From the NCBI GenBank assembly GCA_002914805.1, contig JXTB01000024.1, positions 581,525 through 645,524 of the forward strand: a DNA stretch of 64,000 bases, in the 5' to 3' direction. Shown here piece after piece: positions 21,967 to 33,469 of this stretch. The notes under the pieces are model-generated. The model worked only from the letters and a program-made list of their open reading frames with translations, had not been told where the DNA came from and did not search any database. This stretch comes from Parasponia andersonii (Eukaryota; Streptophyta; Magnoliopsida; Rosales; Cannabaceae). Both the position numbers and the translations under genes were made by a program. How positions within the stretch are numbered: position 1 is the first letter of the stretch; every line of letters begins with the position of its first letter.

Positions 21967-24900
21967 ATGGCTCTGGAACTAAGTCAGAAACTCCATCCCG
22001 TCGCGGATTCCGAATTAGGATCGTTGAGGAGGTAGCTCTGCTTCTCCGGCGGAGTCACTTTAGAGAGGGTCGACCAGCCAACGGACTGGTACCTTTACCC
22101 CTCTGCTCCAGAAGGCTCCATCATTCTGGGGAGGCGGCATCTAGAGTGGTTGCAGTTTCCTCTCCCTTCTTTAGTTCATCAGTTTTTTAGCCTCACGGGA
22201 ATTCATCTGATGCAGCTCAATGCTAACGGAATCATGATCTTGATGGGGCTTTCCGCCCTGTCAGTCCTCTATAACATACATATAGACCTGGAGGTGGTCT
22301 TTTACGCCTATAAGCTCACCTTCATGCCCAAAAAGAGCTCCTACCCCACTTTCTACTTTCAACCACTCCCGGGATGCCATATTTTCTGGGGCTTGCCGAG
22401 GTCGGACAAGCAATAGGACTCCCACTCTAGGCTATACGCCGTCGGAGGGGCGTGGTGCTCTCCTTGGGTGAATGGGGAGTACTTCCAAGTTCCTTCATTT
22501 TTTCTACAGAGTAAGTACTAGGTCGTGATTTTTGGGTCTGTATTTACCTCATCCGTTATTGCTCACAATGTTTTTCCTTATGCATCCTCTGCGGAAGAAA
22601 GTAGATTTGAGCCGCAATTGTCGGCGGGACGGCTCAACGAGCTGGAAGGGATCGTCATCTTCAGATCCCCTGGGGATTGCCGACACATCCAGGCCACCCT
22701 GAACCCCCAGGTCATGAATATGATGCCTATGATGATCTCATACCTTCCCTTCCCGCTGGATACCTGGGTTATCACGAAGTACCTGCGGAGCCAGCTCGAC
22801 GCCTCGGCTCTGAACTGGTTCCGTCGCGACGAGCAGAGTCGCATCGCCATGGTGGGTCGCCAAGTTACGGCATCAAGCCAGCTAGCAGGTCCCTGCAACC
22901 TGGTGGCGCCGACTAGCCACGAGCTCAAAGAGGCCGTGAGGCTCATGGCCAAGGAGTGTGTCAGACTCCGTAGAGAGGAAACTGCCGCCCCCAAGAGGGA
23001 TAAGAGTGAGTTCATTTTCGCATTCTGGAGCTCCGTCGATCGGGTTATAGCTGTATTCTAACTACGTTACTTGCTCTTTATAGGTTCTAATGCAGGCCCT
23101 TCAGCAGACCCCTCTCCAGTCAAGGGAAGTGCTGCTACGCACAAGGCTCAATCCAAGGTACCTGCTGGTCAGCGCCTTGTGGTGTCTTCAGAAGATGAGG
23201 CACCTGCGGTCCCCTCCCCCAGTGCTAGCGGACCTCTGACTCGGGAGATGACGGCCATAAAAGTCGTTTATGTCAAGGGGACACCTTCGAGCCTTCCTGG
23301 GGAATCCGCCGCTCCGACCTCTACCTCTACCCACTCCGGTTTGAAGACGAGCATGGGGTCCGGTGCTGCTTGCCCCCATGGGGAGATCGCTGAGCTCAGT
23401 GGGGGGGCTCTGAGGTTGAAATCTCGGCTGTCCTCCCCTCCTCTGGTCCCAATAAAGCAGCGTCACGAGGCCGACTCAGCCAAAGAGACGGAGGGCCCGG
23501 CAGGGAAGAGGGGCAGAACTACCCCCTCTTCCGACAGTGACGATGATGGGGCCACGCTGACCCTCATGAGGAGGAGAAGGGCGCGTGGCAGCCCGTCAGG
23601 GGGAACTGGTCAAGACAAATCGAAAAATCACAATCAGGCAGGGCTCCAATGGGGGTAGCAACCGGAACTGCTGATACAACAGCAGTCGCCGTAACGTCCT
23701 CTACTAAGGATGCGCCGACCTTAGCTGTCGCCGAAGGCACGCTCGGTGACGCTCAGCTTTCTACCATCCCCACCTCCACTACTTCGGGAGGAGAGGGTGT
23801 CCTCGCAGTTGGCGGGGTGGAGTCGCGTTCCTCAGATATGGATAACGCTTAAGGAAAGGGTCCAACTGCGGAGCCCGAGCTGGAGGTGCTCTCTTTGGAG
23901 GACGTTGAGTTCATCGCCAGCCGTAACATTGCACAGGTTTGGCTCGTCTGGCCGCCACATTCATTTTTTGGCATCTTTGCTGAACACTGACTTCCCTTTC
24001 TTGTATCTTGTAGCTAGCCGCCGTCCAGTCCTTCTATGCCTCTCGTGTCAGGGAGCGGACCGGGAAGTTGAACTCCCGCTCTGTGCTGGCCGAGCAGAGC
24101 GAGGCCACCCTTGCCAAGTTGAGGGTTGACTTTCGACTTGTATCGGAGCCTGGATGAGGCTAGGGTCGGCAACGCGATGGCTCATACCCTGAGTATCGAG
24201 AGGGTCAGGTGCGAGGAGCTGGCTGGCAAAGTTGGCTAAGGCGAAGGCTAGCAGGCTCGCTCAATCTGAGGCTGCCAGGTTGGCCCAAGATGAGCTCAGG
24301 GTCAAGGAGCAGGGCCTGCAGAACGCAGGGCGGAGATGGGGCTGGCCTTCATCACTCGTGATAGGTCAATGATGCCAAAGAGGCAAGGAAGGCCGAAGCG
24401 AAAGCCAAACTGGAGGCCCATTCCCTTCAGCGCAGACTCGACTGGTCCAATGAGGTAAATTGACATCTTTGCTTGGATCACAAAAATTTGATGGGGGGCT
24501 TATGCAGAGCTGTCTCACAAGCACGGCGAAGATCTCACCGACATTAACACTCTTTTGGTCGATTTATCACAGCGGCAAGCGGAGCTGAGGCTGGCAGCAC
24601 TAAGGGATAGACTGGCAAATGCGGAGAAGCTGAAGACGAAGTACCAGAGGCAGGTAGATGTCCTTTCTGCGGAGAGCTACAGGTCTGGCTGGGAAAATAG
24701 GGAGTTTGAAGGGCACACGGAGGTGGTAACGCCAGACTAGTTCGATGAGTGGAAAGGCATCGAGAGGGACCATTATTCCATCAAGCATTACATGTAGCAG
24801 CTAGGGGATGGGATCAACATCGTGTACCCTACTGATGTGTTGAAGATGCTCAACGAAGAAAAAGACGGGCCCTTTGCATACACCTCTATTACTAAGGAGA

Positions 24901-25094
24901 TCGTCCTCGCTTCCGGTCCACTAGAGCAAACCTCGGAGGCTCCTTGCGGTCAGCCTAATCTTGGGGCCTCAACTGGTGATAGGTCTGGCGCAGTCGTTTT
25001 GTCCAATGATGACTTCGACCCTGGCACGTCGCCCTCTGCCGGAGCTGGACTAAGTGTCGAAACTGGCCGCGCTCCCCTGGCCAGAGGTAATTAG
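21967..25094 (+). pseudogene. Spliced antisense gene inside the Ty3/gypsy element (Transposase_28-like domain)
   Basis: This gene runs opposite to gag-pol. Inferred exons: 21967-22510, 22598-23005, 23084 to about 23936, 24014-24454, 24508-25094. Donors are GTAAGT, GTGAGT, GTTTGG and GTAAAT; acceptors end in AG. Junctions one and two keep the same frame. Exon 1 resembles the Pfam family 'putative gypsy type transposon' (Transposase_28), with LQFPLPSLVHQFF then QLNANGIMILMG. Exon 3 is Pro/Ser-rich and low-complexity with a basic RRRRARG stretch. Exons 4-5 look coiled-coil (Ala/Glu/Lys/Arg-rich). TAG stops at 22033 and 22414, a stop at 23656 and later stops show decay. The function of such antisense ORFs is not known. 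A polyadenylation-like AATAATAAAAAA lies near 25149. Confidence 0.7.
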
Positions 25095-25726
25095 GTCTTC
25101 TTGCTCTGTATATTTGTAAAGTAGGCGCTCGTTGTAACCATTTGTTTAAATAATAAAAAACGTGTTGTTTTTTCAAGTCTATTCCGTTCTCTTACTCCTT
25201 TTTTTGACCGCGTTTAGTGTTAGGGTCAGATATCATATATGATATCATTCTCTTGTTGGCAGCGCAGCCGGCGTTTAGGTTTGACTCGGTTGTATTTAGT
25301 TTTGAGTTCTTAGTGAATTCTTCTTGTACTTTCATCGACGAGATTAACTTTGGAGACCGGGATGTGAGTTTCGGCCCATCCGATTTTGAGGATGTATAAA
25401 CTCTGTTATGACTTGTCTTGGCAGAATTCGACCCACGCGTGTGGCTGGACTTCTCTGACCCCAAATGGGAATGCACCAGGAACCAATTCCAGGGGTTGGT
25501 CGACCACTATTTAGACCCGTCGCTACAGAGGAGAAGGCCTGGACTCGGCTCTCATTGGGAGCAAACAGGGCGCTACCACTCTGATGTGTCCCTGCGAGTC
25601 CATCTAAGACCTGCCTCTTATAAGTAGAGCTTCCGGATGTGCATCCCTGTCGACCATGCACTTTGTACTTTTAGAAAATAATAAACAGAGTTTGATTTTA
25701 ACTTCTGTCTTCATGCCTAGTCTTGT

Positions 25727-26220
25727 ACTAGACTGCTTCCAATGGGTAGGCTCTAATTCCATTCATTCTCAGTTCACGCGTAATTTAACTGCACTCTCGG
25801 TAGGGTCTGCTTCCAAAGGGTAGACCCTGACCCTGCTTTCCTTTGTCTCGCATGTGGCTAAACACTCTCTGGGGAGGGTCTGCTTTCAAAGGGTAGACCA
25901 TGTCCCCGCTTTCCTTCATCTTGCACACAACTAAAACATTCTCTGGGGAGGGTCTGCTTTCAATGGTAGACCCTGTCCTCATTTTCCTTCGTCTCGCATG
26001 CAACTAAAACGTTCTCTGGGGAGGGTCTGCTTCCAACGGGTAGACCCTGTCCCTGCTTTCATTTAGCCTGTATAGCTAAGGCGCTCCTTAGGGAGGGTCT
26101 ACTTCCAACAGGTAGACCCTGACCCTACTTTCCTTTAGCTTTTCGTACAGCTAAGATGCTCCTTAGGGATGGTCTACTTCCAAATGGGTAGACCCTGTCC
26201 CTGCTTTCCTTTGAGGGCAG
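25727..26220. repeat. Tandem array 1: about 73-bp units in the gypsy 3' region
   Basis: Units marked by GGGTCTGCTTCCAA start at 25803, 25876, 25950, 26023, 26095 and 26169, with a degenerate copy before 25803. Spacing is 72-75 bp. Each unit contains an inverted repeat, GGGTCT...AGACCC, spaced by about 12-13 bases. Confidence 0.92.
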
Positions 26221-26224
26221 GTCG

Positions 26225-26907
26225 CGAGCTTTCGCCGTGCAACTCTTTCTTCTTCATACATTTTTTCGGGCCATCGGCAATCCTTTTATTGCACGATGTG
26301 ATTCCCATAGTACGATCATTTTTGAGGTCTGCTGGCAAGTTTTTGGTTGCACAGCTTTTCCCTCTTCGTACGTTTTCTCGGGCCATCGGCTAGCATTTTA
26401 GTGCACGATGTGATTCCCATAGTACAATCGTTTTTGCAGTCTGCTGGTAAGTTTTGGTTGCGCAGCTCTTTCCTCTTCATACATTTTCTTGGGTCGTTGG
26501 TAAGCGACGTGATCCCCACAGTACGATTGTTTTTGAGGTCTATTGGCAAGTTTTTGGTTGCGCAGCTCTTTCCTCTTCATAAATTTTCTTGGGTCGTCAG
26601 CAAGCGACGTGATCCCCACAGTACGATCGTTTTTGAGGTCTGCTGGCAANTCTTCGTACATTTTCTTGGGTCGTCGGCAAGCGACGTGATCCCCGTAGTA
26701 CGATCGTTTTTGAGGTCTGCTGGCAAGTTTTTAGTTACGCAGCTCTTTCCTCTTCGTACATTTTCTTGGGTCGTCGGCAAGCGACGTGGTCCCCACAGTA
26801 CGATCGTTTTTGAGGTCTGCTGGCAAGTTTCTGGTTGTGCAGCTCTTTCCTCTTCATACGTTTTCTTGGGTCGTCGGCAAGCGACGTGATCCCCGCAGTA
26901 CGATTCT
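26225..26907. repeat. Tandem array 2: about 100-bp units with an unresolved base
   Basis: Units marked by GAGGTCTGCTGGCAAG (or variants) occur at 26324, 26436, 26535, 26635, 26712 and 26812. Spacing is 99-112 bp, except one of 77 bp that contains the N at 26650. Shared text includes TTTCTTGGGTCGTCGGCAAG and GATCCCCACAGTACGATCG. The array is unrelated in sequence to array 1. Confidence 0.92.
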
Positions 26908-27092
26908 TGATTGTGTGAATAGTGCGTAGGGTTTTCCACTATAGGCAGACCCATTTTCCATAACAATCCAAAAGATAAATCCCTGTGGCAGAAAACTTGA
27001 CCTATTTTGGAATTAAGCTTTTTAATAAAATAAGCATTTACACGGGTCTTACAACATTTACAAGCGTCTCACACGTGATACTTTTTCAAGTG
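26908..27092. other. Spacer between array 2 and integrase
   Basis: The spacer is short and contains no open frame or repeat that I recognise. It is probably the start of the 3' untranslated part of the sense transcript. Confidence 0.4.
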
Positions 27093-28110
27093 CTAAGCGT
27101 TCCACGTGTTCGGTAGGCTCTTTCCGGTCTTGAATTCTTTCAGGACATACGTGCCATTGTCAAGTACTTTGATCACCTCATAGGGTCCAACCCAATTGGA
27201 TTCTAGCTTCGAGGAATTCTTTGTTCTGACCTTCAAGACCCAATCCCCAGCATTAAATCGACGAGCACTAACCTTCTTTGCGTAGTAGGACCTGGCCTGC
27301 TGGTGGTATGAGGCCAGGTGAACCAGGGCCATGTTTCTTGTTTCTTCCAGGAGGTCTGTGTTATGGCTTAGATGTTGCTCGTTCAGTGGAGCATCCTTTA
27401 TACTTCGGAGCGAAGGGTCGGGAGGCCAATCTCGGTCGGGATCATAGCCTCCGACCCGTAGACCATGGCGAATGGTGTTCTTCCCGTTGACCTCCGCTTC
27501 GTGGTTCGATGGGCCCATACAATGGCCAGTAGCTCTTCTAACCACCTGCCTTTAGCCTCTTGCAAGTTCTTTTTGATGTTGCTAAAAATGGCCTTGTTCG
27601 TAGCCTCTACTTGGCTATTTCCCTAAAGGTAGTTAACGGATAAGAAACTGAGCCTTATATCATACAACTCATATAGTTCCTTGAGCTTAGCATTCTGGAA
27701 CTGTGTGCCATGATCAGCGTGTATCTCTTTCAGAATCCCAAATCAATAGATTAAGTTTTTCCAAATAAAGTTAATCATGTCTGCCTTACTAACGGTCGCG
27801 TAGACTTCAGCTTCTACCCATTTGGTGAAATAATCTGTGGCCAGTAAGACATACTTTCTTCCCATTGAACTTCTGGGGAGCTCTCCGACAATGTCCAGGC
27901 CCCATTTTGCAAACGGCCAAGGAGTTATGTTTGAATGGAGTTCCTCCGCGGGTTGGCATTTCATGGGGGCGAACCTCTAGCACTTATCGCATTTCTGGAC
28001 AAATCGGGCCGTCTCAGTCATCATGTATGGCCAGAAGTATCCAGCCATCAGAGCCTTGTGAGCGAGGCTACGTCTGCCAGAGTGGTTGCCGTATACTCCT
28101 TCGTGGATTT
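27093..28110 (-). pseudogene. Integrase region, broken
   Basis: On the minus strand, ARFVQKCDKC (about 27985-28015) is the second half of the HHCC zinc finger, followed at once by a stop. The core begins PFAKWGLDIVGELP (27880-27930) and KWVEAE. The C-terminal part (27093-27545) ends with SKLESNWVGPYEVIK and GTYVLKEF, the usual gypsy integrase tail. Several stops and a frame change make it inactive. Confidence 0.85.
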
Positions 28111-28123
28111 CCTCCATCAGTTT

Positions 28124-29122
28124 CTACGCTTCGATGGGACCTACACACCACAGCATCAGTCCCATTGTCAATCTCCTATACAGTTGCCCCACCATCGAGT
28201 ATCTGGTAACCTTTAGTCTGATCGACCTCACTTCTCGGGGGTCTGCGGGAAGATTTTCCCATGCCAAATACTGGGTGATGGGTTTCATCCACCCCTCGTC
28301 TGCGGAGCCGGTTGCAAACACATGGCGTGCAGGGGTCTCCGAAGGGTCCCTCATACTCTCGCCCTCTAGGAGAATCTCCACGTGTCTGGTCGTTCCCCTA
28401 ATCGACGCTCTCTTAGCTAGCTCATCGGCCTTCTGGTTCACCTCCCTGGGAATCTGTTTGATATTGAAACAGCTAAAGTAGGCTTTCGCCCCCATTACCT
28501 TAGAGAAGTACCTATGTAGTCTTAGCTCTTTTACTTCGAAGTCTCCCATGACCTGACCCGCGATCAACTGTGAGTCGGTCTTTACTGCGATGCTCTCCAC
28601 TCCGAAGTGCAGAGCCAGTTCAAGGCCTTGTAGCAGTGCCTCGTACTCCACCTCGCTATTTATTGCCTAGAAACCGAGCCTCAAAGCTTTCTCTACTCTG
28701 AGTCTTATTGGGGTCTGCAGGACTATCCTGATACCTGACCCTGAGGTATTCGTGGATCGGTCGGTATAGAAGGTCCAGGCTGAAAAGGAGCGAGGCTGAG
28801 ACGTCTGGAGCGGGTCGTGCAGCTCGCCAAAGGATTTGATTTCTACTAGGAAATCCGCCATAACTTGCCCTTTCTTCACCACTCGAGGCCGATACTCGAT
28901 GTATATTCCCAGTTCGATGGCCCACTTGGTCAGTCATCCTGATAGGTCCAGCTTGGCCAAGATTTGCTGGATGGGGAAATCTGTATACACGGTGATCGAG
29001 TGTACCTCAAAGTATTACCTGAGTCTCTTTTTAGCGTTGACCAGAGCGAGGACTAGTTTCTCTACCATACTATATCGCGTCTCGGCATCCAGGAGCATGC
29101 GGCCTGTATAATACACCGGCTT
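28124..29122 (-). pseudogene. RNase H domains, broken
   Basis: The segment around 28656-28937 carries LTKWAIELG-like and FYTDRSTNTSGSG patterns. The next frame (28651-28124) carries VEYEALLQGLELAL and KTDSQLIAGQ, typical of the second RNase H of plant gypsy elements. TAG stops separate the pieces, for example near 28667. Confidence 0.8.
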
Positions 29123-30334
29123 CTACTTGCTGTCTTCCTCGACGAATAGTACGACGCTGATCGCTACTTTGGATACTGCTAAATAAGCGAATAGGCGTTC
29201 TCCCTCTGCTGGGGAAGCTAGGATAGGTGGATGACTTAAGTATAGCTTGAGATCTGTCAGTGCCTTGTCATGCTCCTCCTCCCAGGCGACAGTGGAGGTT
29301 CTCTTTAGGCACAGGAAGAAAAGCTTGCATCGGTCAGACATCTTGGAGATGAACTGGCTGAGAGCGGCTATCTTCTCGGCTAGACGCTGGACCTCCTGAA
29401 GAGTCGAGGGTCTCTGCACGTCTAAGATTGAGGACAACTGGGTCGGGTTAGCCTCAATACCCCTTCTACTCATGATGTGTCCCAGGAACTGGCCGGAGGA
29501 CACCCCGAACGCACATTTCTTGGGGTTCAAATGCATTCGATATTGCCTCAGAATCTAGAAGTATTCGTCTAGATGTCTCAGATGATCTGATGCTTCTCTG
29601 CTCTTTACGACCATATCGTCGATGTAGACTTCCATAGTCTTTCCTAGCAGCCCGGCAAACATCTTATTCATGAGCCTCTGGTAGGTTGTCCCTGCATTCT
29701 TCAGACCAAATGGCATGCGTCTATGACAATATAGATCTCGCTCCGTAATAAATGCCATGTGGATATGGTCTTCCTTGTACAGGGGAATCTGGTTGTATCC
29801 AGAGTAGGTATCCAGGAAGCTCATCCTATCGAATCCTGCCATTGTATCTACCATTTGGTCGATCCTTGGCATGGGGAAGCTATCCTTTGGGTAGGCCTTA
29901 TTCAGATTGGTAAAGTTTATGCAAGTGCAGTTGTCGCCGTTTTTCTTCTTCACCACTACCGGGTTGGAGACCCAGCATGGGTATACGTATTCCATGATCA
30001 GGCCGATCTCTAGTAGCGTCTCTACCTCCTTGTTGATCGTCCTGTTTTTTTCTGACGCGAACCTTCGGGGTCTCTGCCTGACTGAAGGGAAAGTGGGGTC
30101 TATGTTCAGCTGGTGGCAGGCGTGCGCGGGGTCTATCCTAGGTATGTCATCGTGGGACCACGCGAAGACGTCTTTGTTCTGCCTTAGGAACTTCAACATC
30201 TCGTTCTTTTCCTCTTCGGGCAGCAGGGCCCCGATTAAGACTACCTTCGTCGGTTTTGCTATTTTCAAAGGGACCGCCACCAGCTCCTCAATCGTGGATT
30301 CTGGTTCATCGGACTCCTCTTCGATCCGTTTCAT
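29123..30334 (-). pseudogene. Reverse transcriptase and first RNase H, with premature stop
   Basis: Recognisable blocks in order are FLDTYSGYNQI, MPFGLKNAGTTYQRLMN and YIDDMVVKS, the last containing the catalytic Asp pair. A TAG stop interrupts the frame at about 29552-29554, just after the YIDD region. The frame then continues through HLNPKKCAFGV, FLGH and the LTR-element RNase H start. Further stops follow after EEDSK (29123) and in the connecting RNase H segment. Confidence 0.88.
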
Positions 30335-30384
30335 GTATGCTGGCAGGTAGTCCTTTGATTGCTACCTGTCCCTGGCTGACTCGC

Positions 30385-31326
30385 TCATGCTCGCATCGGC
30401 TCCCTTAGGGAGGTTGAAAAACATTTCCTGGTGGAGGCCTGGTCTCCCTTGATGTCTATCGTATAGGTACCATCCCTTGATAGACATCTTAAGACCTGAT
30501 GGAGGGTGGAGGCGACCCCCTGCATGGCGTGGATCCATCCTCTCCCCATGATGACATTGAAGGAGGACTGGCAGTCGATGACGACAAAGTCCACATCCAA
30601 GCATCTCTCTGCAGCACAGATCTTAAGGGTCACGATGCCCAAGGGGCTGACCTTGGTACTGTCGAAAGCGAATAGTGGCTGATAGATCGGTCTGAGTGCG
30701 TTTCGATTCAGACTTATGCTCTCAAACGTGCTGAGGAACAGGATATCAACACTGCTCCCACAATCGATCAGGACCCTTTCGACCAACGTGGAGTCGATCT
30801 GTAGCTTAATCACCAAAGGGTCGTCGTGAGGCAGGCGCACCGTGGTCAAATCTTGCTGGGCGAAGGCGATGGGGGCGGCAGAGGTGCAGCGTTCTCCCAC
30901 CATCAAATGGTTGACGGAATGGCCCACCCCCCTCAGGCACTTCACCCTTTCTTGGGTTTTTTTGAGGCATTTTTCCTTCTCCTCCTGACCCTGGGCCGGC
31001 TGCGGTCTGCCTATAATGGTTGGCACTATCCTCAGGGCCTGCTCTCCTGATCCGAAGGCCTGGGTCTGCATGCCTTTTTCGGGCCTGGTGGCGTCTTCTT
31101 GTGGCTGGGTTCCGCCGGCCTTCATGTACTGTTTCAACTTACCGATATGGATCGCCATCGTAACCTGCACATAAAGGTTGCGGCAGTTGATGGTGTTGTG
31201 CCCATGATCCCTGTGGAATTGGCAGTACCTGTTCCTGTTTTTCATGTGCTCAGGAACGCCAGACTTGGGCGTGTCTTTGAAAATGCCCCTATCCTTGTTT
31301 TGGAGGTAGATCACGTCGATTGGCAT
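30385..31326 (-). pseudogene. Nucleocapsid and aspartic protease region
   Basis: The 313-codon frame starts with the C-terminal gag part. It contains a zinc-binding-like CQFHRDHGHNTINC (near 31230) and later VLIDCGSSVDILF (near 30770). In the latter, D-C-G-S takes the place of the retroviral D-S/T-G protease motif, as often seen in plant gypsy elements. The reading frame shifts near 30430 relative to the downstream reverse transcriptase frame. Confidence 0.8.
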
Positions 31327-31349
31327 GTTGAGCTCGTATTTCGGTAGCG

Positions 31350-32567
31350 GGTCATGAGACGCCTTCCTCCTCTTGCCGCCTTCTTGACCGCGTTGGGTGG
31401 GGGCTTCCTGTTTCGGAGTCGGGCCTTGGTCCAGTGCGGGTCTTTTTACCCCTTGTGGGGCCAGGGTTTACGCTAGCGCTGTTGTTATCGCGGCAGAGGC
31501 CTTAGGCACTTTCTGGCAGCTTTCCAGCACCCTGAATACCCCTTTTGACTTTGCCTGGACGTCTGTCATATCATACGGAAGGTTCAAAAGTAGATGGTCT
31601 GACAGCATCGATCCCAGCTGCAGTCCCCTGATGAATAAACATGCGGCTTGGACTGAGTCGGCATTGTGCACTAAGGACATCAGCTCTAGGAAACGCGACA
31701 GGTATTCTCTCAGAGACTTGTCCACAGTTTGTTCCAACCGGTCAAGATCTTGCATGGATTTCTGCTGCCTCCGGGCTCCTGCGTATTGCTTCAAGAAAAG
31801 TTTGTAGAAATCTTCGAACCCATTTATATATTTCTCTAGGAGCTGTCTGAACTATAATAGGGCCGGTTCTACTAGGGCTGTGGAGAAGATTTTACAGGTC
31901 ACAGCCTCGTCCCTGGTTTCCAAGGCCATCTTCTGCTAAAAATGGTATATGTGATCGAGGGGTCGGACTTTCCTTCGAACGGCCTGAAGGTCGGGGTTGT
32001 GAAGTCTCTCGGCTTGGGCTTCATTTGGATCCAGTCGACGAAGGCCGTCCGGTTGATCTCTCGCACTGTTTGCTCTGCCAGATCATTGGGGGTCTGGTTG
32101 TGGTGGGATCCGAGCCTTTTATTTAGCTCCGCCATCATTTCTTGCTTCCAGTTGGGAAGCATACCTTCCGAGCGTTCTTGGTGTATTCTGTCCACTGCCG
32201 CTCCGGCTCGGGATAGCCTCGTCTGGCTTTGTCGCTCCCCCTGTATCCGCGATCTGGATGGGGCGGGAACTTCCCTCAGCGGCTGGCCCCCAGACTCTTG
32301 CTGGACCTCTTCGTCAAAATCTTCCCTTCGCTTGCTCCCGGCTTTACTTGCCAGCAGCCCTTCGAGGTGGGCGTTATCTCTGCACACTTATGCAACTTCT
32401 TCTCTTAAACCTAAGATGGCCTCGTGGGCAATCTCTGCCTTCCGGTATGACTCTGCCAAGGCAGCGAGCATCTGGTCTAGCTTTTGCTCCAGACCCGGTT
32501 GTGCTTCCTGGGAGTTCCCTTCGGCGTCGGGACGTGTGCTCCTAGTTGTCATTCTCGAAGGTGCCAT
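31350..32567 (-). pseudogene. gag region of the Ty3/gypsy element, broken
   Basis: The likely start is the ATG at 32567, about 95 bases inside the 5' LTR. The frame is stopped by TAA at 32388-32390 and resumes. A frameshift lies between about 31900 and 31800. The segment around 31468-31794 carries the gag capsid pattern (SLREYLSRFLELM, followed by AACLFIRGL). The product would be the structural shell protein of virus-like particles. Confidence 0.75.
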
Positions 32568-32641
32568 CCTACATTGTATGGCCTTTTGTTCGGGGAGAGC
32601 ATGATCGTGAAACTCCTACTCTTTTTCTCACGCTCAACGGT

Positions 32642-32659
32642 TTCCTATAGACGGCGCCA
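32642..32659 (-). other. Primer-binding site of the Ty3/gypsy element
   Basis: Three bases after the 5' LTR on the minus strand is TGGCGCCGTCTATAGG. It begins TGG, as expected for pairing to the CCA end of a tRNA. The tRNA species was not determined. Confidence 0.65.
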
Positions 32660-32662
32660 AAC

Positions 32663-33469
32663 TGTTGGAGCAGTTTTTCACCAGCTGTCCACGTGTCTCT
32701 GAACTGGTGATGTTGTATCCTCCAACTATCCACGTATCCTTGCTATCCCAAAGAGCTTTTGACTTCAGACAGGATCAGAGAGGAGGGGAAGGCCACTTGC
32801 AAAACTCTCTGATGCTTAAGTTAGTTGTTTATCTTTGATTAAGGGTTCAAAGATTTTGTTTTTCTTTGTATGAGTATATCTTTTAAATATTTTTTTTTGT
32901 ATGCATACATGTCTCTCTCTTGGGGACGCATGACTCATATATATAATCATGGGATTGTGAACTCATGGTTCTCAATCCCAGGACCGAGTAACTTTTTTCA
33001 TCAGGACTTACTCTAGAGATCACGGGCCGAGATTACCGTGATTCTCCCTGCATCGTCGTAGCCTAGTTTTCGCCGTTCCCTATGGCTCGAGTCTGTCAGG
33101 GACGAGATTTGGACAAACTGCCTTTCTGTTAGGACGGTTTGTCCCATGTGCACACCTACTCAAGATCGCATTAAATGCTCTGTCTGGATCTAGAGCAGTG
33201 AGCTGCTTCCCATTGTACTCTGGTTGAAGACCCTTGGAGCTCCTAACCCCTATCTGTCGAGGTAAGAATCGGACTGGGCCGAGTCCATCGAGAGTCTGGG
33301 ATGGGCTCGGCCCTAACCTCAGACAGCCCAAGGGCCTATGTGGTACTACGTGCGACTCGTGTGGCCTTTAATTAGTCACTCTAAATACGTATCGAATGGT
33401 GTGTCCCGTTTATGACCTGTTCTGCCACTTAATCGTCCATGTGATATATGATTTAGGAACGGTCCCATA
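32663..33469 (-). repeat. 5' LTR of the Ty3/gypsy element
   Basis: On the minus strand it runs from TATGGGACCG (first base pair mutated from TG-TG to TATG) to CTGCTCCAACA. Only one of the five G-boxes of the other LTR is intact (32690). The TATA-like TATATATGAGTCAT block at about 32929-32943 would be the promoter. Confidence 0.93.

Larger units (their letters stand above)
20816..33469 (-). mobile_element. Complete but decayed Ty3/gypsy LTR retrotransposon (Tat-like)
   Basis: The element is 12,654 bp, in minus orientation. It is bounded by LTRs of about 810 and 807 bp (TG...CA type) and by the 5-bp target duplication ATTAT at 20811-20815 and 33470-33474. The sense order is 5' LTR, primer site, gag, protease, reverse transcriptase, RNase H, integrase, tandem arrays, antisense gene, polypurine tract, 3' LTR. 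Integrase after RNase H marks Ty3/gypsy. The long space after integrase with an opposite-strand gene and tandem arrays matches what is described for the plant Tat group (Grande, Retand, Ogre and relatives). Many in-frame stops and frameshifts make it non-autonomous. LTRs differ at about 18-20 positions in the first 215 bases. Confidence 0.93.

Noticed and set aside
26347..26966. Long open frames on both strands (up to 180 codons)
   Set aside because: They follow the 100-bp tandem array, span the N, and repeat the same short peptide. They are products of the repeat, not genes.
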